DNA of 64,000 bases from an uncultured Oscillospiraceae bacterium (GTDB taxonomy: Bacteria; Bacillota; Clostridia; Oscillospirales; Acutalibacteraceae), in contig CATXDC010000006.1 of assembly GCA_958366985.1 (NCBI GenBank), forward strand, positions 62,001 to 126,000, given 5' to 3'. The notes beneath the pieces are model-generated. The model had not been told where the DNA came from. It ran no database searches and saw only the letters and a program-made list of their open reading frames with translations. The position numbers and the translations under genes are program-made. Of this stretch, positions 27,538 through 36,854 are shown piece after piece (within the stretch, counting starts at the first letter, position 1; each line of letters opens with the position of its first letter).

Positions 27538-28143
27538 TTATTTTTTTCTATTCTTCTTTATATCGGGAAGAACAAACACAAGGACGTAAAATACTATGAT
27601 TACACCTAAGGTCACAGCGGCTATCATACCCGAAAGATGCGCCTGACCACGGTCGGAAAGCATTCCGTAATATCCCGGCTCATCTATACTGAAAACCATG
27701 TAATATTTTTTGACTCCGTCCTCTTCCTCAGAAACGATACTGTGTTCTATAACATGGCAGTTATTTTCATCATCAACCTGCACCGCCATTATCGACTTAT
27801 CTTCTGCCACATCTTCCGATATTTCTATTTTGATTTCGGATTTCTCTGATTTCTCGTTTTCGGAAAGCTCCGCCTTATAGAGATTCATCAGCTGTTTTCC
27901 GCTGAGCTGAGTATTTTCTCCGTAGAGAAGGTTTTTATCTGCATTATCGAAGATACTGTTTTCATTGGGGTCATCGGGGTCTATATCTCCCTGAGCGGAA
28001 ACAATTGTATAACTGCCAAACTGCTCGCTGAAAGGCTCCGTGGGCTTTACAAAAATATTTATTATGCGGCTGGCTCCGGCTATGTAAAGGGCAAAGACCA
28101 CCAACGACAAAACAACCGCAGCTGCTTTCAGAGCTTTTTTCAT
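27538..28143 (-). CDS. small bitopic membrane protein paired with a GPH transporter
   Basis: 201 residues. A hydrophobic N-terminal segment (AAAVVLSLVVFALYIAGA) and a C-terminal one (MIAAVTLGVIIVFYVLVFVL) flank an acidic soluble loop of about 140 residues, ending in a KKNRKK stop-transfer tail. With both ends inside, the loop would face outside. I recognise no family. The start overlaps the transporter stop by 4 bases (ATGA), so the pair is translationally coupled and the protein may form a complex with the transporter. No lipobox. Confidence 0.78.
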   Translation of the reverse strand: MKKALKAAAVVLSLVVFALYIAGASRIINIFVKPTEPFSEQFGSYTIVSAQGDIDPDDPNENSIFDNADKNLLYGENTQLSGKQLMNLYKAELSENEKSEKSEIKIEISEDVAEDKSIMAVQVDDENNCHVIEHSIVSEEEDGVKKYYMVFSIDEPGYYGMLSDRGQAHLSGMIAAVTLGVIIVFYVLVFVLPDIKKNRKK

Positions 28144-29570
28144 GACTGATGCATCTCCTCTCCCTGTAACTGAGCAGCGCTCTTACGTTCTTTAAGTTCA
28201 CCGAGTATCTTCTCATGTTTCTTTCTGTCAAGATCATAGAACAAAAACGGTATTACGGAAAGAAGTGAGGTTACTACTATGACTATCTGGGGAATATAGA
28301 AAAGTCCCTTCATTGTGCTCTCAGTCTGATATGCTGCATTGGGAACATAGTTTATAGCCGAAATTACAACACCAGTAAATATAGCTCCCACAGAACCGAT
28401 TATCTTAGATGCACAGCCCTCAATGGAGTAAATGAGTCCGTCGTTTCTGTAACCAGTTTTCCATTCGCCGTAATCCACGCTATCGGCAACCATACTCCAG
28501 TAAAGTACACCCTTTATGCAGACTGGAATATTATTGAGGAACAATACCGTAAGCACTACCCATACGGGAGGCTTATATCCTGCGAAAAGGAAAAGTCCGT
28601 TTGCAAGGGCCATAACAAGATAACAGGCTATCATGAGATCTCTTTTATTGAATCTCTTAGTAAGTTTTGGTACAAGGAAAGTACCGAGAAGGAATGACGG
28701 TATTGTGAAAATATAGAAAATAGTCTGAAGAGACGGACTTCCCATATTGTAGGTATAGAAGTAAAGCTGAATTGTACCGTAGTTTATAAAATTTGAAATA
28801 CAGCTGCTGAGAATTATGAGAAGAATAAGCTTATTCTGTGCAAAGCGTTTGAACATTGGGAGTATCTTCTGCTTTTCAGGAGGCGGAACAATTCCTCTTT
28901 CATGTACAAAACGGTACATCAATGCGTTATATATAAGGAAAGCCACTGCCACAAAGCAGGCAACACCCAGATAGATATATGTCTTTGCAACAACATCGTC
29001 GTTTCTGAAAAAGCCCAGAAGAATCGGAACAAGGCCGCCTACAACACCTGTACCTGCTGTAGAAAAAAGTCTCGCAATGGAGATTATCTCCGTTCTTTCA
29101 TCGGGGTTTTCTGAAATTGAGTTATAAAGGGACATAAAAGCCGTTCCGTTAAGGGTGTGCATGGCTTCGAGAATTATGTATGTTATAACAGCGTAGATGC
29201 TTTTGATAACATAATCCGTATAGGGATTTTCTGAAAATTTCGGTGCGTAAAACATCAGCACTATCAGCACCGCAACCACTATGGAAGTGGATTTAAAAAT
29301 CGGACGTGCCTTTTCTTTGCCGTAGTTTCTCTTGTCAAAATAGGCTCCCAAAAGCGGATCATTTACGCCGTCCCACAGTCTGGTGATTATGGGAATTACA
29401 ATAAGCGCCGCCGTTCCTGCAAAGCCCATGATGTCGATATAGAACAAAGTGAGATATCCGCCTATAAGTGCATAGGACATATCCCGGAAAAAGGAGCTTA
29501 CATAAAAAGCCAGCCTTTCCTTTGTATCTACCTGCCTTTCGTAGTTGTGCTTTTTTACTGCTGATGCCAA
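28140..29570 (-). CDS. GPH-family sugar symporter
   Basis: 476 residues, standard GPH length. Signatures: TRLWDGVNDPLLGAYFDKRN in the first third and YWSMVADSVDYGEWKTGYRN late, with about twelve hydrophobic segments and a short charged tail (KKHEKILGELKERK). Start: TTG at 29570, six bases after the GntR stop, with AGGATGAGGGG upstream and no earlier usable ATG. It lies between a GntR regulator and a small membrane protein. No glycosidase is in the unit, so its substrate may be that of the adjacent mannosidase operon or of the 30.5-37.6 kb operon. Confidence 0.9.
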   Translation of the reverse strand: MASAVKKHNYERQVDTKERLAFYVSSFFRDMSYALIGGYLTLFYIDIMGFAGTAALIVIPIITRLWDGVNDPLLGAYFDKRNYGKEKARPIFKSTSIVVAVLIVLMFYAPKFSENPYTDYVIKSIYAVITYIILEAMHTLNGTAFMSLYNSISENPDERTEIISIARLFSTAGTGVVGGLVPILLGFFRNDDVVAKTYIYLGVACFVAVAFLIYNALMYRFVHERGIVPPPEKQKILPMFKRFAQNKLILLIILSSCISNFINYGTIQLYFYTYNMGSPSLQTIFYIFTIPSFLLGTFLVPKLTKRFNKRDLMIACYLVMALANGLFLFAGYKPPVWVVLTVLFLNNIPVCIKGVLYWSMVADSVDYGEWKTGYRNDGLIYSIEGCASKIIGSVGAIFTGVVISAINYVPNAAYQTESTMKGLFYIPQIVIVVTSLLSVIPFLFYDLDRKKHEKILGELKERKSAAQLQGEEMHQS

Positions 29571-29576
29571 GACCCC

Positions 29577-30287
29577 TCATCCTTTCATTTCCATTTTGTA
29601 TTCATATCGTTTCCCGTCGTATTTACAGATACTGTACTCGACGAGTTTTCCGTTCATGTATCCGAAACGCTTCATGACCATTATGGCCTCGCCTTTAACA
29701 AGACCCAGCATTTTTACTGTTGTTTTATCAGCTATTTCAGCACTTATGGTCTGTGTCACACTGTCAACAACTATTCCTTTTTCCTCAAGGAGCTCATAAA
29801 GGGAACCATAGTAAAGACTGCTGTCATGGGGAAGCGCAACATCCGGAGTTATGTAGGTGACAAAATATCCTACTGTTGTACCATTTATGCTTCTTACCCG
29901 CTCTATAACATTAAATTTTTTGCTTAGATTAACTCCGAAAATTTCTGCCACATAACCGGAAACTGTTTTCTGTTCGTATTTTGCATAGTCGGTACCGGGT
30001 ATGAGTCCGTTCTGCTTCATCTCCTGAGTAAATCCCCTGATTTTTAAAAGCGGTTCACCTATTTTTCCACGCTGTACGATCGTTCCTTTTCCTTTTATTC
30101 TTTTTATAAGTCCATCGTCGGCAAGTTTTGCAAGAGCTGTGCGCACCGTTATACGGCTTACATTATAAATCGAAGTAAGCTCAAGCTCGTTTGGAAGATA
30201 ATCCCCTTCTTTATACTTTGAAGTTGTTATATCATATTTGATTTTCTTATACACATTCATCCAAAGAGGTTCGGTTTTTTCATACAT
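29577..30287 (-). CDS. GntR-family (HutC/UTRA) transcriptional regulator
   Basis: 236 residues from the ATG at 30287 (GGAGG 8-9 bases upstream; the longer frame adds 17 unsupported residues). The N-terminal winged helix is clear (DYLPNELELTSIYNVSRITV, then TALAKLADDGLIKRIKGKGT), followed by a C-terminal UTRA ligand domain (LKIRGFTQEMKQNGL, NVIERVRSINGTTVGYFVTY, ISAEIADKTTVKMLG). HutC-type GntR proteins usually repress their own operon and respond to a sugar phosphate or sugar. First gene of the unit with the GPH transporter. The upstream AT-rich region holds a palindrome that may be its operator. Confidence 0.92.
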   Translation of the reverse strand: MYEKTEPLWMNVYKKIKYDITTSKYKEGDYLPNELELTSIYNVSRITVRTALAKLADDGLIKRIKGKGTIVQRGKIGEPLLKIRGFTQEMKQNGLIPGTDYAKYEQKTVSGYVAEIFGVNLSKKFNVIERVRSINGTTVGYFVTYITPDVALPHDSSLYYGSLYELLEEKGIVVDSVTQTISAEIADKTTVKMLGLVKGEAIMVMKRFGYMNGKLVEYSICKYDGKRYEYKMEMKG

Positions 30288-30392
30288 TCTTTTTCTCCTC
30301 CTTGTGAAAAGAGTATCAAAATTTGTCGTTTCAGTCAATTAAAATAGCGTGTTTTGACAAGCAAAATCATTTTTTATAATTTACATATGCGT

Positions 30393-30404
30393 ATGTTATA
30401 ACAT
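30393..30404. promoter_or_regulatory. candidate GntR operator palindrome
   Basis: ATGTTATAACAT is a perfect 12-base palindrome 106 bases upstream of the GntR start codon, next to the partly symmetric CATATGCGTATG (30384-30395). HutC-type operators commonly have GT...AC half-sites around an AT core, which this fits. Position upstream of the regulator's own promoter suggests autoregulation. Confidence 0.35.
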
Positions 30405-30428
30405 TTATAACTTATATTAGAAAAAACA

Positions 30429-30462
30429 AAAAATGCGCCTGAGAATATTTTAACTCAGGCGC
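30429..30462 (-). terminator. terminator of the 37603-to-30511 operon
   Basis: A perfect 9-bp GC-rich stem (GCGCCTGAG at 30435-30443, CTCAGGCGC at 30454-30462) is followed on the minus strand by ATTTTTTGTTTTTT. It lies 49 bases past the stop of the GxGYxYP lipoprotein gene. Confidence 0.85.
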
Positions 30463-30510
30463 TGTGATATGGCTTTATATCTGACAGGAAACAGTTCCCA
30501 CAGCACTAAT

Positions 30511-32133
30511 TCAGTGCTCTACATTCTCTTTTACAAGATTCAGCAGCTCTTCAGCCGAAACTATTTCAATGTGCTCATCAAGAAGCGACACCAGATAGTC
30601 AACATCTGCAATATCCATTGACCAAGGATGAATATTAATATAAGAATATCCGTCCTGAGAATGAATATCGGCAGGTAAGGAATTTATTTCCTGTGCAAAA
30701 TCCTCAATCCACTCCTTTGAAACGTGCTCATCATTTTTCGGTATATACCACATGGATTTTCTGACACTTATAAAGGGCTTATCTGAGCACCAGATTATTT
30801 CTCCTCCTAGAGATTCATATTTATCCTTTATCTGCATAAATCCGCCTTGTATGCTCTCATTATCAGCGTAAAAACCCATGGCCTTTCTGAGTTTTCTCTT
30901 GGAAGTTGAATTATCAAGTATAGTAAGGGGGGTAAGACCCGACTTTTTCATTTCTTCAACTGTACTCTCAGTAAATATTCCAAGATACTCCTCAGGATAT
31001 TCTGTTGGGTTGATATATCCCATTCCTGAAACTCCGCAGATAAATGAATCGTTTTCGCCAGCCACTGAATAAACATACCTGAGAGCTTCCGGTGCAAGTT
31101 CAGCTAAAAGAGGAGGTGCAGTAAAGGTGAGCTTATAGTCACAATTGGTTTTAAGACGCTGGGCAAAATGTCCAGTAAATGCAAAAGTCTCCTCAAACCA
31201 CTGAACGTTATCACCGTCGCTGACAATAAGGGCAATATAATGCTTATTTTCATCGGCTTTTATATTGTCAGGCTTTCTCTCAAATTTAATCGGTTCATCC
31301 TTTTTATAGCCCGAAAGATAGCTAAGATTTGAGCAATGGTCTGATGCCACAATATACATGCCGTTTTCACTTGCGGCTTTTACATAGCCTATCTCATCGG
31401 CACTCCATCCAAGAGACGGAGCGTTCACATTTGCCCACCTGAATACTTTTTCACGAAAAGCTTTCTCACTGCGGCTGTTTTCATCGGTGTAAAAACAAAA
31501 CGCTTTCGCCGCTATTGCATAGTCTCGCAGAGTTCTCAGCTCCGGGCTCTGATGAATTACAACATTCTTATTGAGCCTGTCACCATATTCTTCAAAGACA
31601 CTTTCATATGTATTTTTATAGTTTCCCTCTTTATCCTTTTCGGTCATATCCTTTTTTATTTCCAGTCCCAGCTTTTCGGCATTTGGTATCATTTCTCCCG
31701 ATACCATCAAAAAGCCTTCCGCTCCCGCAGCAGTTGCGGCAGTATTGACTGTAATATTATTTCCACGCTCAAAAACAACACATCCGTTTAAAGCATCCCT
31801 GCAAGTTTCAACAAGCTCCCAAGGCGAAGAAAATTCCTTTACCTCAACTGAATTGGAATTAAGATAATCCTTTATATAAACAGCATTGTTTGAATTTTTT
31901 ATAAATATCATCGCTTCACTCTGAGCCGTAATTCCCTGAAGAGAGCTTATCATAATATACTCATCATCGGTAAGCTTATCTCCGTCTATTACATACAGCT
32001 TTTCAGTGGAAGTTTTAAGCTGAGGAAGTACTGCCTTTTCTCCGCTTTTAGTTTCATCAGAACATCCGGCAAAGGAAAAAATCACCGTGACTATCAAAAG
32101 CGAAAGCAGAACCACTGACAATATTTTTTTCAT
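30511..32133 (-). CDS. GxGYxYP-type putative glycoside hydrolase lipoprotein
   Basis: 540 residues from the ATG at 32133 (RBS GAGGGGA; the longer frame adds 9 residues). Signal peptide with lipobox FSFAGC, so surface-tethered. The motif GVSGMGYINPTEYP and the segment YIALIVSDGDNVQW match the GxGYxYP family, proposed glycoside hydrolases known mainly from gut bacteria but without an established activity that I can name. The C-terminus (GYSYINIHPWSMDIADVDYL) fits the same family. Last gene of the operon, before a strong terminator. It is the only secreted candidate carbohydrase in this unit, so it may act before the GPH transporter. Confidence 0.75.
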   Translation of the reverse strand: MKKILSVVLLSLLIVTVIFSFAGCSDETKSGEKAVLPQLKTSTEKLYVIDGDKLTDDEYIMISSLQGITAQSEAMIFIKNSNNAVYIKDYLNSNSVEVKEFSSPWELVETCRDALNGCVVFERGNNITVNTAATAAGAEGFLMVSGEMIPNAEKLGLEIKKDMTEKDKEGNYKNTYESVFEEYGDRLNKNVVIHQSPELRTLRDYAIAAKAFCFYTDENSRSEKAFREKVFRWANVNAPSLGWSADEIGYVKAASENGMYIVASDHCSNLSYLSGYKKDEPIKFERKPDNIKADENKHYIALIVSDGDNVQWFEETFAFTGHFAQRLKTNCDYKLTFTAPPLLAELAPEALRYVYSVAGENDSFICGVSGMGYINPTEYPEEYLGIFTESTVEEMKKSGLTPLTILDNSTSKRKLRKAMGFYADNESIQGGFMQIKDKYESLGGEIIWCSDKPFISVRKSMWYIPKNDEHVSKEWIEDFAQEINSLPADIHSQDGYSYINIHPWSMDIADVDYLVSLLDEHIEIVSAEELLNLVKENVEH

Positions 32134-32195
32134 ACTGCATCCCCTCAATATTTGTAGCAAAATCCAGACACAATCAGCGTCTGCAAAATGATAAT

Positions 32196-34313
32196 TTAAT
32201 ACCTCTCACCTTTTGAATAGTTAAGGTGAAGATCGCATCCGTAAGCTGAAACATTAATTTCCTGCGCCTTTCTTTCGGCAGAACAGAATTTGCAGTCATA
32301 ACGCTTTTCTATTTTTTCAGCGGCCTTTCCATTTATCAGATAATCACCGCTGTAACTTACCTCCATCTTATTGCCTGAAGCATAATAAACCACACGGTCA
32401 CCGCCAAAATGACTTTCGGTATTCTCAATGCGTTCACGGAATTCTTCAAAGGTTTCCCTATCGGTATCCGAGAGTTCAGTAATATATGTATGGTATTCTC
32501 CGCCCTCACGGCAAAGGTCAAACTCGCCTGTAATCTGATACATTTCCTCCTGTGCATCAATACCGGCGCTTTTATATAGAGGCTCGACACTGTCCTTACA
32601 GAATGGCTTAAATTTCATTTCGCCGTCGGATAATACAGCTACCAGCACTTTATCCTTCTGAGCAAAAATCATATTACCCTTATGTTCCACACGGTCATAA
32701 AAACACTTCGGAAAATAAACATGGGTCATATCCGCAGTTTTGAATTCCAGAAGCCTTTTTCCCACAGGCAGTTTATATATGGTTATATTTACGTTTTTAT
32801 CCTGAACGCTCATGGGACATCTGCCGTTGCCTATCCAGTAGCCTGGCGATGAACCGTAGCCGTTTGCGTCCATACGTGCAGGCTGGGTTGTAAAAAGAGT
32901 GAGATTCTGAGCCAGATTCGCAGTCCAGATATGCTCCTGTGCTCCGCAGGAATCCACATCCTTTGCAATCAATGTGGACATGGAATAATATTTTGTGCGG
33001 TAAGTGTATATATTTCCCCTTCCCAATGCAATTCCGTGAGTCATAAGCTCATGTTTTTCACATAGCTTTCGTAAATTAATCATGCGAAAAACAGGCAGAT
33101 CGAGGAACTTGAAATAGTAAATAAAGAGATTTTTGTACATCTTATTTTTACGGATATATTTCACCGTATTTTCAATTACCTGAGGATTTGTAAAGCTTTC
33201 GGCTCCCCACTGAGCCATAATCTTTTCATCCTCAAGTCCCACAAGATTTTCATCTTCCAGATCCTGGGGTGAAAGGCCTTCGCTCATTTTTACTTCCATT
33301 TCTTCCTGTGATACTGCAATTCGGCGTATAACTTCTGGAAGTGTATAAAGCCCGCTATCCAAAAGGGCGGCAAAGTTTACACTCATGCTGTTTGCCTGTA
33401 CATCCAGTTCCTTTTTCGCCTGTAAGCGCTCCGTATCACTGAGAGAGTCATCAGAAATTAAATTTGCCGCACATTCCTCTCCCCAAAGCTTATTCATACA
33501 AAAAGTGAGACTGTTGCCCAAGTGATTTCCCGCTTTATTGTTTCCGTACATTCTGCTGCTGGCTGCGGCAAATCGATTATTTACACAGTTAAGAGCTACA
33601 TCCAGCCACAAAAGATCCATGATTATTTTCATTTTCTGTACGGAGTCCGCATCTTTGCTGTAACAAATATAGTTGGACATAGGACCAACATCTTCAAGAA
33701 GATAATTGTTGCTGAGATATTCGGAAAAGCCGTAATCAAACCTTTGCTTCATCCACGCATTTATACGCTTTATGGCTTTTTCCATGTGCTCCCTGCCGCT
33801 TATGCCGCTGTTTGTAAAAATTTCATCGGGCCATTCCTGTCCCGCAAGATATTCGCTTACAGGAAATAGAAGCTGATGATTTTCAGACCAGAAACACATA
33901 CTGTCGTCGCCTGGTTCATCCATGAAATATTTGAAATTGAGAAAAGTATTTTTAATAAGCTCTTTTGCTTTTTCGGGAAGCTTATGTGAGCAGTCTTTAT
34001 AAATACGGAACAGAAGCTGCAATCTGAAATCCGAACAATCAAATCTGCCGTTTATAAACTCAGCCTGTGTTGACAAAACTTTCATTATGTGTTCTTCCGT
34101 GGGCATTTCGCTGCTGTTCTGGGATTTTCCCATAAGTGAAAGATATAAATTTGTAAAATCCCTGTCATCCTCTTCGGACATGGTAACGGTGGAATTTTTC
34201 ATTTTTTCAGGCTTATCCGGCAGAGGCTTCTGCATAAGACGAACCAGCAATACGGCAATGTTAATTAAAATGTACAGTCCTATAATCCCTAAGACAACAT
34301 ATAAAAACCACAT
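32196..34313 (-). CDS. uncharacterised membrane-anchored 705-residue protein
   Basis: An N-terminal membrane helix (FLYVVLGIIGLYILINIAVL) is followed by about 670 residues outside the membrane. Residues 60-430 are helical with repeated aromatic patterns (DSMCFWSENHQLLF, FSEYLSNNYLLEDVGPMSNY), as in alpha/alpha-toroid polysaccharide lyases and glycosidases. The rest is beta-rich (YGSSPGYWIGNGRCPMSVQD, NITIYKLPVGKRLLEFKTAD). I cannot assign a family; a heparinase/alginate-lyase-like fold is an inference from the layout. The gap to the GPH transporter gene upstream is only 5 bases. The next gene is the GxGYxYP lipoprotein. Confidence 0.7.
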   Translation of the reverse strand: MWFLYVVLGIIGLYILINIAVLLVRLMQKPLPDKPEKMKNSTVTMSEEDDRDFTNLYLSLMGKSQNSSEMPTEEHIMKVLSTQAEFINGRFDCSDFRLQLLFRIYKDCSHKLPEKAKELIKNTFLNFKYFMDEPGDDSMCFWSENHQLLFPVSEYLAGQEWPDEIFTNSGISGREHMEKAIKRINAWMKQRFDYGFSEYLSNNYLLEDVGPMSNYICYSKDADSVQKMKIIMDLLWLDVALNCVNNRFAAASSRMYGNNKAGNHLGNSLTFCMNKLWGEECAANLISDDSLSDTERLQAKKELDVQANSMSVNFAALLDSGLYTLPEVIRRIAVSQEEMEVKMSEGLSPQDLEDENLVGLEDEKIMAQWGAESFTNPQVIENTVKYIRKNKMYKNLFIYYFKFLDLPVFRMINLRKLCEKHELMTHGIALGRGNIYTYRTKYYSMSTLIAKDVDSCGAQEHIWTANLAQNLTLFTTQPARMDANGYGSSPGYWIGNGRCPMSVQDKNVNITIYKLPVGKRLLEFKTADMTHVYFPKCFYDRVEHKGNMIFAQKDKVLVAVLSDGEMKFKPFCKDSVEPLYKSAGIDAQEEMYQITGEFDLCREGGEYHTYITELSDTDRETFEEFRERIENTESHFGGDRVVYYASGNKMEVSYSGDYLINGKAAEKIEKRYDCKFCSAERKAQEINVSAYGCDLHLNYSKGERY

Positions 34314-34318
34314 TTATC

Positions 34319-35824
34319 TCAGTCCTCCTTTGCTTTCTCCTTGCTGAGCACACCACGCTTTTCAGCAATGTACAAAGAGACTTCATTCATCGTTTTTGCA
34401 TCAAGAGGATATTTGCGCATGGCAATATATGTAATAAAATGTCCGATTGCCGGCAGAATAAATACCGAAACAGCTACACAGTAGTAGAAACGATAATTAA
34501 CAAAAACGTTTTCCGGCACAACTGCCACTTCTCCGCTTCCTTTGAATCCGCAGAAAAGCATAATACCTGTAACTACAAGTCCAACACAGCTGCTCACTAT
34601 TTTATTACAGAATGTAAGTGTTGCGCCTATGGTTCCGGGAATAAATTTTCCGCTTTGATAAAACTCATAGTCCGCCAAATCTCCTGTCATGGCATTTACA
34701 AGATTGGATGAAATTCCGAGAGTGCTCATATAAATTCCGAAAATCAAGAGAGTTGCAAGAACACCAAAGGTTAATCCTGAATACTCACGTGCAGGATCGG
34801 CAGGTAAAAAGAAGATGCAGATAAAGAATCCGCTTAATGCCAGAAGTGTCTGTACAATAGAAATTTTAGAGTATACCACCGCTGAACCTTTTTTAGAAGC
34901 AAAATAAATACCTATAAGGAGAATAGGCGCACCTAATAAAACTCCGGAAACAATTTCAAAGGTTGCAGAAAGACTGCGCTGCATGATGATATTGGCAAAA
35001 AGATAAATTGCCAAAGTGGCACGTACACCTGCAGCAAGAGCATCGGAAGCCGTAGCGGCAATAAGGCTGCGCATGGGCTTACTTCTCTTTACAAGCTTAA
35101 GGAATTCGGTGATTTTAACTTTTTCATGTTTTTCCGAAACAGAATAATAAGTTTTATTGTCACGGTTTTTTATAGCCTGCATTGCAATAAGAACCAAAAT
35201 AACAGAAACAACCGATAAAACCATAATTGAAACACGCCATACCAGTGCATCCTGCATTTTTCCGATAATATCGCCTGTTACTACCAGCGAAACAAAAGCC
35301 ATGACTATTGCATCAAATACTGTCTGACCTAAAGCATAAAGGGGACGCTGTCCGGGATCCTGGGTAATAATTGCCTGTCCTGCTCTCGTTGCAGTCATGG
35401 TGATTGTATTGCCTACAACTATGATAGCGTACATAAGTGTAAGAATCGCATAGGTTGCCCATAAGGGGATTTTTGCATTGACAGGATAGCAAAATATAAC
35501 AACCGCCGGTACAAAAGACATTATGCATCCCATAAGCATAAAGGGTCTGAGCTTTCCGTGCTTTGATTCAAAACGGTCAAACCAGTTTGCAATGAGAGGA
35601 TCAGTTACAGCATCCAGCAAAGTCATAAACATAACAATGGAGGAAAGAAAAACTCCAAGCTGCAAAACGTTCTGAGTATAATATGACCATTTTCCCATAA
35701 GATGCATAATTGACAATCCGCCGGAATTGTTAAGAGCAAACAGTAAAATTCTCCATGCATCATTTTTTCTCGGGTCGGAGCCGTCATTGCGAAAAGCCGA
35801 AATGGTTTCCTTGATTTTGCCCAT
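34319..35824 (-). CDS. GPH-family sugar symporter
   Basis: 501 residues, about twelve hydrophobic segments. Signatures are LLDAVTDPLIANWFDRF followed by KHGKLRPFMLMG, and late in the protein NAMTGDLADYEFYQSGKFIPG. Third gene of the 37603-to-30511 operon, behind the dehydrogenase (34-base gap). The 705-residue anchored protein follows after 5 bases. Co-transcription with a sugar isomerase and a 2-hydroxyacid dehydrogenase hints at a uronic-acid-type or keto-sugar substrate, which GPH carriers can transport. That is context only. Confidence 0.9.
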   Translation of the reverse strand: MGKIKETISAFRNDGSDPRKNDAWRILLFALNNSGGLSIMHLMGKWSYYTQNVLQLGVFLSSIVMFMTLLDAVTDPLIANWFDRFESKHGKLRPFMLMGCIMSFVPAVVIFCYPVNAKIPLWATYAILTLMYAIIVVGNTITMTATRAGQAIITQDPGQRPLYALGQTVFDAIVMAFVSLVVTGDIIGKMQDALVWRVSIMVLSVVSVILVLIAMQAIKNRDNKTYYSVSEKHEKVKITEFLKLVKRSKPMRSLIAATASDALAAGVRATLAIYLFANIIMQRSLSATFEIVSGVLLGAPILLIGIYFASKKGSAVVYSKISIVQTLLALSGFFICIFFLPADPAREYSGLTFGVLATLLIFGIYMSTLGISSNLVNAMTGDLADYEFYQSGKFIPGTIGATLTFCNKIVSSCVGLVVTGIMLFCGFKGSGEVAVVPENVFVNYRFYYCVAVSVFILPAIGHFITYIAMRKYPLDAKTMNEVSLYIAEKRGVLSKEKAKED

Positions 35825-35858
35825 AAAACAAAGCCTCCCTTAAATTTAAAATAAACGC

Positions 35859-36854
35859 TTACGCCATTGTTTTCAGTTTTTCTTCGGTTACCTCATACTG
35901 TGCAGGAAGTCCGTCAAGTATTCGCTCGAATTCGTCGATCATGTAATAAGCCATGCGCTGAGGTTCTTTGCCGGTGCTGCCTGCAATGTGTGGAGTAATA
36001 ACTGCATTGTGACACCAGAACAGCGGACTGACATAAGGGAAAAATTCACTTTTAAGCACATCAATAACAGCCGTTCTGGAAGGATGCAGTGTCAGAGTCA
36101 GCGCAAGGGCGTATTCATTTACCTGTGCACCTCGTCCGGTATTTATGAAAGTAGAATGTTTTTTCATTTTTTTAAACAGGTTATAGTTAAATACATTTTT
36201 AAGTTCAGGTTTATTGGCAAGATGATTGCTGATAACATCACATTCGCTGAAGAGAGTATCTAAATCCACAAGCTTTACATTAAGTTCCTCCGCTTTTTGC
36301 TGAGATACAAAAGGATCATATGCATAAACCTGTACATCAAGAGATTGCAGCTTTTCCGCCACCATACTTCCGATTGCACCAAGTCCAACTAAACCGACTT
36401 TTATTTTAAAATTTCCGTCCGCTGCATTTGCAAATGCCAGAGAGCTTAATGGCAGCAGACGATATCTTTTTGCAGACTGAAAATATCCTTTAGCCGCAAG
36501 AGATATCTGAGCAAAGGTATATTCAGCAACAGGAACAGCGTTTGCTGCCGCTGCACTGAAAACCCGCACTCCGCATTCTAAAAACGGCTTTGCAAAATAC
36601 TGTACAGTACCCGCTGCGTAAAAAACAGCCTTTAATTTCGGCATGTATTCACGAATTTCCTCTTTTGAAAATTTCGGCATTCCCCAAGTACCAAAAGCAA
36701 ACTCACAGTCTTTGAGGAACTCTCTGTTTTCTTCCAAATCCTTTTTCCTTATCATCCCGGATATTTTGCCGAAAGATTTTAGCTTTTCGAGAACTTCTTT
36801 TGAAAAAACCTTGTCAAACTGCAAATGGTTTGTGCCAAACAGCGCAATGTTCAT
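35859..36854 (-). CDS. NAD-dependent D-2-hydroxyacid dehydrogenase family protein
   Basis: 331 residues. Rossmann motif VGLVGLGAIGSMVAEKL with YAYDPF after strand 2, then the catalytic triad positions: Arg in FINTGRGAQVNE, Glu in DVLKSEFFP and His in VITPHIAGSTG. The family interconverts 2-keto and D-2-hydroxy acids, and some members act on sugar-acid derivatives. Its start overlaps the preceding isomerase gene by 4 bases. Finding it beside a GPH transporter and a sugar isomerase suggests reduction or oxidation of a catabolic intermediate such as a keto-aldonate. The substrate cannot be read from sequence. Confidence 0.85.
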   Translation of the reverse strand: MNIALFGTNHLQFDKVFSKEVLEKLKSFGKISGMIRKKDLEENREFLKDCEFAFGTWGMPKFSKEEIREYMPKLKAVFYAAGTVQYFAKPFLECGVRVFSAAAANAVPVAEYTFAQISLAAKGYFQSAKRYRLLPLSSLAFANAADGNFKIKVGLVGLGAIGSMVAEKLQSLDVQVYAYDPFVSQQKAEELNVKLVDLDTLFSECDVISNHLANKPELKNVFNYNLFKKMKKHSTFINTGRGAQVNEYALALTLTLHPSRTAVIDVLKSEFFPYVSPLFWCHNAVITPHIAGSTGKEPQRMAYYMIDEFERILDGLPAQYEVTEEKLKTMA

